DNA of 9,983 bases, taken from assembly GCA_021788515.1 (NCBI GenBank), contig JAJYKN010000013.1, positions 1-9,983 of the forward strand, written 5' to 3'. Source of the DNA: Nitrospirota bacterium. GTDB taxonomy: Bacteria > Nitrospirota > UBA9217. Made by a program: the position numbers and the translations under genes. Below are positions 5,533 through 9,983 of this stretch, in pieces; position 1 is the stretch's first letter; each line of letters begins with the position of its first letter. The notes below the pieces were generated by a model, which ran no database searches, was not told where the DNA came from, and saw only the letters and a list, made by a program, of their open reading frames with translations.

Positions 5533-6957
5533 ATGAAAAAAGCACTTCTGGCATTCATGATGTTTCTTTCGAGCGCGGGTTTTGCCGCGGCAGCCGACGA
5601 CGCCTCATGGCTTGAGATTGGCGGAGATTATCAATACCGGTTTGACGCCCTCAAAGGGACGGTTCACGAGTACTATGCTTTCAAGGATGTTCTTCCCTGG
5701 CAGCTCGGCGGCATGACGCCCCCGCCTCCTGCTACGGTGAAAAGCTATGACGTCAAGAATGATTCTCTCATGACGAACCGCTTCGGCTTGAACCTGAAGG
5801 CCAATGCCATGGAAGACGTCACGGTAAAGGCGCGTCTTCTCATGTACAAGGTATGGGGCCATGAAACCTCGTCGCCGGTCGATGGCTCGTACTTCTCGGA
5901 CAGGGCACCGGGGCCGAACGACGGAACCATCGGGCATATACCCCAGGATAACACGCTGCGCGTCGATTACGCCTATGCCACTGTCAGCAACATCGGCGAG
6001 CTGCCGCTCTGGTTCTCGGTAGGCAGACGGCCGACCACCGGCGGCGTGCCGACGAACATCAGGAACAACAGCGAAAAGGTCGGCTCCGCCGGCGTTCCGG
6101 GCATCATGGTTGACTTCGCTTTTGACGGCGCTACGGTGGGCTACGCTCCGTACATCGAGTCCATGCCGGGCGCGTTCGTAAAGCTCTGCTACGGCAAAGG
6201 GTTTGACAGCGGCTATTTCGATCCGACGACCGGCACCTCTCTCAAAGATACGGATTTTTACGGCGTGATGGCGTCGCTGTACGACACGGAAAACCTGCGC
6301 GCGCAGGTGCAGTACCAGAAAGGGGCGAACATTTTTGACGCGCCGTCCGACGGCAGCACGCTGACGGGGCCCGTACGGCATAACCTCGGAGACATCGACT
6401 GGGTCGGCGGCGTTGTGATGGGGAAGGTGAGCAACTTAAACCTCTTCTTCTCCGCAGCCCAGAGCCAGACCCATCCCAACAACCAGCTGTACGAAGTCAA
6501 TGCCGGCCCGGCGGGCTATATCCCGGTTGCCGGACTGATGTACGATGCCGGAAGCCCCGCGGAGGGCCGGACCGGCACTGCCGTGTATGTAGGAGGCCGG
6601 TATGACATCGATTCCACGGGAACGAAGATCGGCGCGGAATACAACCAGGGGTCGAAAAACTGGATCGGCATGGTGCCTGCCTCGGACGATGTTTGGACGG
6701 GCAAGCTCGGGACCCGCGGCAGCGTCTACGAGGTCTATATTATTCAGGAGCTGAAGAACAAGCCCATTTCCAAGAAAGGAAAGGCCTTCTTCAAGCTCGG
6801 TTATCAGGTCTACAAGTTCGATTATACCGGCAGCAACAACTGGGTCGGCGCCCCGAAAAAGATCTCGGACCTGGCCGCAAGCCCGGCGAACGCGCAGATG
6901 CTTGCGCCGATCGACAAGGCAACCGATATCTACCTCACCTTTGAGGTCCGGTTCTAA
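5533..6957 (+). CDS. Outer-membrane beta-barrel protein, DUF3373-like
   Basis: A 474-residue exported barrel. The start is ATG 5533, behind a GGAGGAGG-type ribosome binding site (5521-5530); an in-frame ATG at 5437 would put 32 polar residues in front of the signal peptide. The signal peptide is MKKALLAFMMFLSSAGFAAA with a likely cut near residue 20. The mature protein has no cysteine-rich or helical domain but repeated amphipathic strands with aromatic ends, and terminates in DIYLTFEVRF with the C-terminal Phe that the BAM machinery recognises. The opening WLEIGGDYQYRFDALKGTV and the overall length recall the DUF3373 family of metal-reducing bacteria; this family call is from memory. It is the first gene of the operon with the receiver and the pentaheme cytochrome, so a role as the barrel of an outer-membrane electron or ion pathway is plausible but inferred. 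Confidence 0.8.
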   Translation: MKKALLAFMMFLSSAGFAAAADDASWLEIGGDYQYRFDALKGTVHEYYAFKDVLPWQLGGMTPPPPATVKSYDVKNDSLMTNRFGLNLKANAMEDVTVKARLLMYKVWGHETSSPVDGSYFSDRAPGPNDGTIGHIPQDNTLRVDYAYATVSNIGELPLWFSVGRRPTTGGVPTNIRNNSEKVGSAGVPGIMVDFAFDGATVGYAPYIESMPGAFVKLCYGKGFDSGYFDPTTGTSLKDTDFYGVMASLYDTENLRAQVQYQKGANIFDAPSDGSTLTGPVRHNLGDIDWVGGVVMGKVSNLNLFFSAAQSQTHPNNQLYEVNAGPAGYIPVAGLMYDAGSPAEGRTGTAVYVGGRYDIDSTGTKIGAEYNQGSKNWIGMVPASDDVWTGKLGTRGSVYEVYIIQELKNKPISKKGKAFFKLGYQVYKFDYTGSNNWVGAPKKISDLAASPANAQMLAPIDKATDIYLTFEVRF

Positions 6958-7001
6958 GTTGTGCCTGTGAGAGATCTCGTGCCGCGGCCCGCAGCATGAT
7001 T

Positions 7002-7020
7002 CTCTTGTCTCGACAAGGAG
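7002..7020 (+). promoter_or_regulatory. Hairpin covering the ribosome binding site of the receiver gene
   Basis: CTCTTGT (7002-7008), loop CTCG, and ACAAGGAG (7013-7020) pair over seven positions with one bulged G. The right arm contains the whole AAGGAG ribosome binding site (7015-7020). The fold could lower translation of the receiver relative to its operon neighbours. At DNA level, CTTGTC-TC-GACAAG is also a 14-base dyad. Confidence 0.4.
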
Positions 7021-7026
7021 CTCCGC

Positions 7027-7521
7027 ATGGACTGTATACCTGATATGGCCTGCTTGTCCCGTTCCCGTGATCCGGGCGTCGGGCCGGGCGGGGAGACAAA
7101 AAAGAAGGTGCTGATCGTTGACGACGAATATCTTATCAGATATTCGTTGCAGAAACTGATCGAGCATGAGGGTTTTGAGGCGTTCACCGCGGGATCCGGG
7201 CATGAAGCGCTCTGTCTCTTTGAAGAACGGCAACCGGATATCGTTATCCTGGATATCCGGCTACCCGACACAAACGGTCTCGCTCTTTTGAGAACGATCA
7301 AGGAAATGAATCCTTCGGCGATTGCGATCATGGCAACAGGCTGTCCCGATGCTCAAGGCGGCGACGAGGCAATGAAGATGGGCGCCTTGGATTATCTCGA
7401 AAAGCCCTTTAGCATGGAGCACCTGAAGACCCTGATGCGCGCCGGGAAGCGGCATAATCCCCGGGAGCCCACTATCGGATCTGCAGAACAAGCTCCTTTC
7501 GAGCAATGGTGTGAAAAATAA
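7027..7521 (+). CDS. Stand-alone CheY-like response regulator receiver
   Basis: A 164-residue protein with one receiver domain (about residues 26-143) and no DNA-binding or enzymatic output domain. All key receiver positions are visible: the acidic pair in LIVDDE (about 30-35), the phosphoacceptor Asp in IVILDIRLPD, the Thr in IMATG and the Lys in LEKPF. The N-terminal 25 residues are a short variable extension and the C-terminal 20 residues a polar tail. ATG 7027 is chosen because AAGGAG ends 6 bases before it. No histidine kinase is in the window. It lies 69 bases after the barrel gene and 32 bases before the cytochrome with no terminator on either side, so the three are probably cotranscribed. 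A cytoplasmic signalling protein between two exported proteins is unusual. It may act by protein contact, as CheY and Spo0F do. Confidence 0.88.
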   Translation: MDCIPDMACLSRSRDPGVGPGGETKKKVLIVDDEYLIRYSLQKLIEHEGFEAFTAGSGHEALCLFEERQPDIVILDIRLPDTNGLALLRTIKEMNPSAIAIMATGCPDAQGGDEAMKMGALDYLEKPFSMEHLKTLMRAGKRHNPREPTIGSAEQAPFEQWCEK

Positions 7522-7553
7522 CGGAGGCAAATTCAATGAAAAGGAGGTACGGT

Positions 7554-8870
7554 ATGAAGGTTTTACGAAGCACGGCTTTGCTCGCTCTTCTTTTCCTGTC
7601 GAGCACAGCGCTCGCGTCGCCGGGCGCCCCTTCAGGAGAAGCGAAGAAAGCAACGTCTATCGACGAACTGGCAAAGAAATATGATTCAACAGGCTGCAAA
7701 CAGTGTCACGAGCAAATCTACAACGAATGGGAGCAGTCGATCCACTCCCGGTCCATCTTCGGCACCGGAAGGACCGCGGCGACCATCCAGACGACCGTTT
7801 CCGTCGGGCTTATGGGCTGGAAGTACTCGGGCGTCAAAAAGCCGGAAGACGTGCAGGTCAAGCACCTCATGATCTGCGCCAAGTGCCATTTGCCGCAGCT
7901 GGCCGAGGCCACCGACGCCGTTGCCAAGGAGATCGTGAAGAATGTTTACATCTATACCGATCCGAAGGCGAGCGACGATGCACGCGACAAAGCCGTTGCC
8001 CAGCTCTCGAAGGTGAATATCAACTGTCTCATCTGCCACCAGCGGAACGCCATCACCCACAAGTGGGTGGACGGGTTCCCGGAAAAGGACACGGTCTACG
8101 GATCCAAGGACGGCGAGCACATGGACGCCGCACATCCGAAGATGAAGAAGAGCCAGATCATGGACGAGTCCATCCTGTGCGGACAGTGTCATGGCCTGGG
8201 GCCCAACCTCGAGCTCGAAAATCCCTCACAGTGCGCCACGCTGTACGCAAGCTACAACATGGCATACCGGGCCGAGGGCGGACAGGAAAAGTGCCAGGAA
8301 TGTCACATGATAAAGAGCAAGCTCGGCCACAACATGCAGAGCTACCGCGACCCGGGCATGGCCAAGGCGGCGGTGGACTTCAAGGTCGAGGCGCTCGGCT
8401 ATCAGTGGCGCGACGGAGCGAAGATGGTGCCCCAGGCGCTGGTCAAGGTAGAGATGATAAACCGCGCCGGCCACGGCATCCCCGATGGCTGACCAACTCC
8501 CAACCGGCTGGTCCTGGAAGTGACCGCGAAAGACAGTAAAGGTAAAGAGTTGTTCAAGCAGTCGAGGATCTACATGCCTATTCCCCTGCAACTCGGCCGC
8601 GGCGATAAGATGGGCCGCGGACCCTATGAAAAGAGCGGCATCCTGCGCGATTCAAGCCTGCCTCCGAATCGTCCTGTGAACGAAAGCTTCGACATTCCCT
8701 TCCCCGCGGAGTTCTCGAAAAAAGACGGGAAGAGCGTGACCAAGGTCCTCGATCACAACATGACGATCGATGTGGAGTTGATGTATCTGCCGTTCGGAAC
8801 CAAGGAAAGCGGACAGTTCACGTGGCAGAAAGTGACGAAGAAAGTAAGTATTGAAAAGGGCGGAGTGTAG
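7554..8870 (+). CDS. Exported pentaheme c-type cytochrome with in-frame UGA (probable selenoprotein)
   Basis: A secreted multiheme cytochrome of 438 residues if the TGA at 8490-8492 is read through. The signal peptide MKVLRSTALLALLFLSSTALA is followed by five CxxCH heme sites: C48KQCH, C108AKCH, C158LICH, C209GQCH and C247QECH. A heme-free C-terminal domain starts near NRAGHGIPDG (303-312). The family resembles cytochrome c554-type proteins, where a GHxxP-G motif precedes a beta-rich tail. Residue 313 is the TGA, then PTPNRLVLEV continues in the same frame for 125 coding codons to TAG. I favour ATG 7554, which has AAGGAGGT five bases upstream; ATG 7536 (GGAGG eight bases upstream) gives six more residues. 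Without readthrough the product would be 312 residues with all hemes but no tail. An automated caller will report two genes or a pseudogene. It is the last gene of the barrel-receiver-cytochrome operon. Confidence 0.75.
8490..8492 (+). other. In-frame TGA, candidate selenocysteine codon (Sec313)
   Basis: This TGA is the only interruption of the cytochrome frame. It follows GHGIPDG and precedes PTPNRLVLEV. No base is gained or lost, since both halves are in the same frame, and codon use continues unchanged on both sides. TGA ends the PilZ-like gene and membrane protein B, so the code itself is standard. A sequencing error or nonsense mutation from TGG, TGC or CGA is the alternative. Confidence 0.6.
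8505..8528 (+). promoter_or_regulatory. Candidate bacterial SECIS-like hairpin
   Basis: Starting 12 bases after the TGA, the RNA can fold as an upper stem GGUC/GACC (8510-8513 with 8522-8525), one bulged U at 8509 on the 5' side, a lower stem G8507-C8527 and C8508-G8526, and C8505-G8528 with G8506 unpaired. The 8-base loop CUGGAAGU contains GG. A bulged U, a 4-bp upper stem and G's in a loop about 21 bases after UGA resemble the E. coli fdhF element. A competing fold (8496-8521) exists. Confidence 0.45.
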
Positions 8871-8890
8871 AAAAATCCCTTGTCAGAACT

Positions 8891-8926
8891 AAAAAGCCGG
8901 CAGAGGCGACTCTGCCGGCTTTTTTT
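8891..8926 (+). terminator. Strong terminator of the cytochrome operon
   Basis: A perfect 11-bp stem AGCCGGCAGAG (8895-8905) and CTCTGCCGGCT (8910-8920) with loop GCGA, preceded by AAAA and followed by TTTTTT. It lies 24 bases after the TAG at 8868-8870. Its place there, not after the TGA at 8490, supports the longer reading of the cytochrome gene. Confidence 0.93.
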
Positions 8927-8972
8927 GTGGACAATCCTGACCAGGCATGCAGAAGGAATAGCTTTCCCTGGT

Positions 8973-8999
8973 ACAACTGCGGTACTATACATCAGTTGT
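8973..8999. repeat. Inverted repeat ACAACTG-N13-CAGTTGT
   Basis: A perfect 7-bp inverted repeat with 13 bases between the arms lies between the operon terminator and the promoter of the pseudouridine synthase gene. It ends 23 bases before the -35 element. It could be an operator-like site; no T-run follows it. Confidence 0.3.
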
Positions 9000-9022
9000 G
9001 AAGATTCGCTTTCGTATGACGC

Positions 9023-9051
9023 TTGACTTGATCCTCAAATTCCGATAGAGT
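9023..9051 (+). promoter_or_regulatory. Sigma-70-type promoter for the pseudouridine synthase gene
   Basis: TTGACT (9023-9028) and TAGAGT (9046-9051) are separated by 17 bases. The predicted transcript start near 9058 gives a leader of about 31 bases before the ATG at 9089. Confidence 0.5.
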
Positions 9052-9088
9052 CGACAAAACCGCACAAGGAACGGCTGGCAAAAACACA

Positions 9089-9983
9089 ATGACCCCCGCC
9101 TCCACGAGCACCCAACTGAACGAAGGATACGAATATTGCGAACGACTCGGCCCCGATGCCGACGGCCAGACGCTGCTTGGTTATCTGAGCCGGCGCTATG
9201 GCCATTTCTCGTCAACGGAGTGGGCGGAGCGCATTGCGTCCGGTCACGTGTTGATCGATTCCAAACCCGTGGATGCCCAAAGCGTATTGCGCAGGGGATC
9301 CGAGCTTGTGTGGCAACGCCCTCCCTGGAGAGAACCCGATGCGCCCCAATCGTTTTCCGTTCTGTACGAAGATGAAGACCTGCTTGCAGTGGCCAAGCCA
9401 GCCGGTTTGCCGACGCTTCCCGGCGCCAACTTCCTGCAATCGACGCTGCTGTACCTGGTACGCGCCTATGCGCCTGACGCCGCTCCGCTACATCGATTAG
9501 GCAGGTGGACATCGGGTCTGGTGCTGTGCGCCCGAAACCAGACAGCCGGGGCAGAATTGACGCGACAGTGGTCAGCGAGGGAAGTGGGGAAACGCTATCG
9601 CGCGCTCGCGAGCGGGGTCCCTGATTGGGAAGAGATGACCATCTCCACAGCCATCGGCCCTGTCCCCCATCCCTTGCTCGGATCAGTCCATGCCGCAAAT
9701 CCGAAGGGCAGACCCTCATTGTCTCATGTGACCGTCCTCGAACAACGCCCGGATTCCTTCCTCTGCGACGTGCGCATTGCGACTGGCCGGCCTCACCAGA
9801 TTCGAATTCACCTGGCGGCCGCAGGGCACCCTCTAACGGGCGATCCTCTGTATGGACCCGGCGGTCTCCCCGCGCCGGACACGCACGCCTTGCCCGGCGA
9901 CCCGGGCTACCTTCTTCATTCCGCTGAGCTGAGCTTTCGCCATCCCGGCACCGGGCTGGGCATGGTGATCGAGTGCGAGCCGC
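9089..9983 (+). CDS. RluA-family RNA pseudouridine synthase (3' partial)
   Basis: The frame is open from ATG 9089 to the window edge (298 codons and one base) and lacks its stop. It has a short S4-like RNA-binding part (about residues 25-75), then the RluA catalytic fold: VLYEDEDLLAVAKPAGLPT (91-109), HRLGRWTSGLVL (135-146), KRYRALASG (168-176) and the signature GRPHQIRIHLAAAGHPLTGD (233-252). The family converts uridine to pseudouridine in rRNA or tRNA. The normal HRLDRxTSG motif with catalytic Asp reads HRLGRWTSG here, Gly138 encoded by GGC at 9500-9502, one base from GAC. It may belong to a variant branch in which Gly is usual, or be inactive. An in-frame TGA at 9029 limits the start, and ATG 9089 is the only ATG after it, but there is no clear ribosome binding site. 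The gene is isolated from the cytochrome operon by the terminator. Confidence 0.85.
   Translation, partial: MTPASTSTQLNEGYEYCERLGPDADGQTLLGYLSRRYGHFSSTEWAERIASGHVLIDSKPVDAQSVLRRGSELVWQRPPWREPDAPQSFSVLYEDEDLLAVAKPAGLPTLPGANFLQSTLLYLVRAYAPDAAPLHRLGRWTSGLVLCARNQTAGAELTRQWSAREVGKRYRALASGVPDWEEMTISTAIGPVPHPLLGSVHAANPKGRPSLSHVTVLEQRPDSFLCDVRIATGRPHQIRIHLAAAGHPLTGDPLYGPGGLPAPDTHALPGDPGYLLHSAELSFRHPGTGLGMVIECEP

Noticed and set aside
5605..7233. Two long minus-strand frames (5605-6381 and 6436-7233) under the barrel and receiver genes
   Set aside because: Both are antisense to well-supported genes, lack recognisable domains and have the Arg/Val/His-rich composition of shadows.
8490..8492. Genome-wide reassignment of TGA to an amino acid
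   Set aside because: TGA is used as the stop of the PilZ-like gene (3887-3889) and of membrane protein B (5253-5255), and Trp codons elsewhere are TGG.
7703..8539. 278-codon plus-strand frame running across the TGA region in another phase
   Set aside because: It contains no heme motif and is Arg/Gly/His-rich, a shadow of the cytochrome frame. A frameshift into it does not give a sensible tail, whereas the original frame does.
8985..9719. 244-codon minus-strand frame
   Set aside because: Antisense to the RluA-family gene, whose motifs are unmistakable; no domain is seen in the minus frame.

Overview
The window looks like a chromosomal piece from a free-living, GC-rich, Gram-negative anaerobe that respires with multiheme c-type cytochromes. 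A metal- or sulfur-cycling member of the Desulfuromonadota (Geobacter-like) or Nitrospirota would fit. This placement is inferred from gene content: a SecA tail with a zinc-binding SEC-C motif, an outer-membrane barrel next to a five-heme cytochrome, a sigma-54 type promoter, a PilZ-like protein and a stand-alone receiver domain. There is no rRNA, tRNA, CRISPR array or insertion sequence.

Layout from left to right. Positions 1-255 are the 3' end of secA, closed by a strong terminator. Positions 311-1259 are AT-rich and hold one orphan gene on the minus strand (538-900) with its own good promoter. A glycerol-kinase-like FGGY sugar kinase (1260-2714, minus) and a nitrilase-superfamily amidohydrolase (2982-3788, plus) diverge from a 267-base region. 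That region carries a sigma-70-like promoter for each direction and an inverted pair of REP-type repeats. A PilZ-like gene (3887-4279, minus) follows, with a 16-base perfect palindrome in front of it. Next come two tandem, paralogous small membrane proteins (4621-4935 and 4938-5255) behind a near-consensus sigma-54 promoter, closed by two consecutive terminators.

The most interesting part is the apparent operon at 5533-8870: an outer-membrane beta-barrel (DUF3373-like), a stand-alone CheY-like receiver and a secreted pentaheme cytochrome. The cytochrome frame is interrupted by one TGA (8490-8492), after which 125 sensible codons continue in the same frame to a normal stop and a strong terminator. 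A hairpin resembling a bacterial SECIS element lies just downstream of the TGA, and TGA is an ordinary stop elsewhere in the window. I therefore read the gene as a probable selenocysteine-containing multiheme cytochrome, not as two genes; a simple nonsense mutation remains the main alternative. Barrel plus multiheme cytochrome suggests electron transfer across or near the outer membrane. From memory, this resembles electron-conduit loci of Geobacter.

After the terminator at 8891-8926, a RluA-family pseudouridine synthase (9089 to beyond the window end) has glycine where the family's catalytic aspartate is expected.
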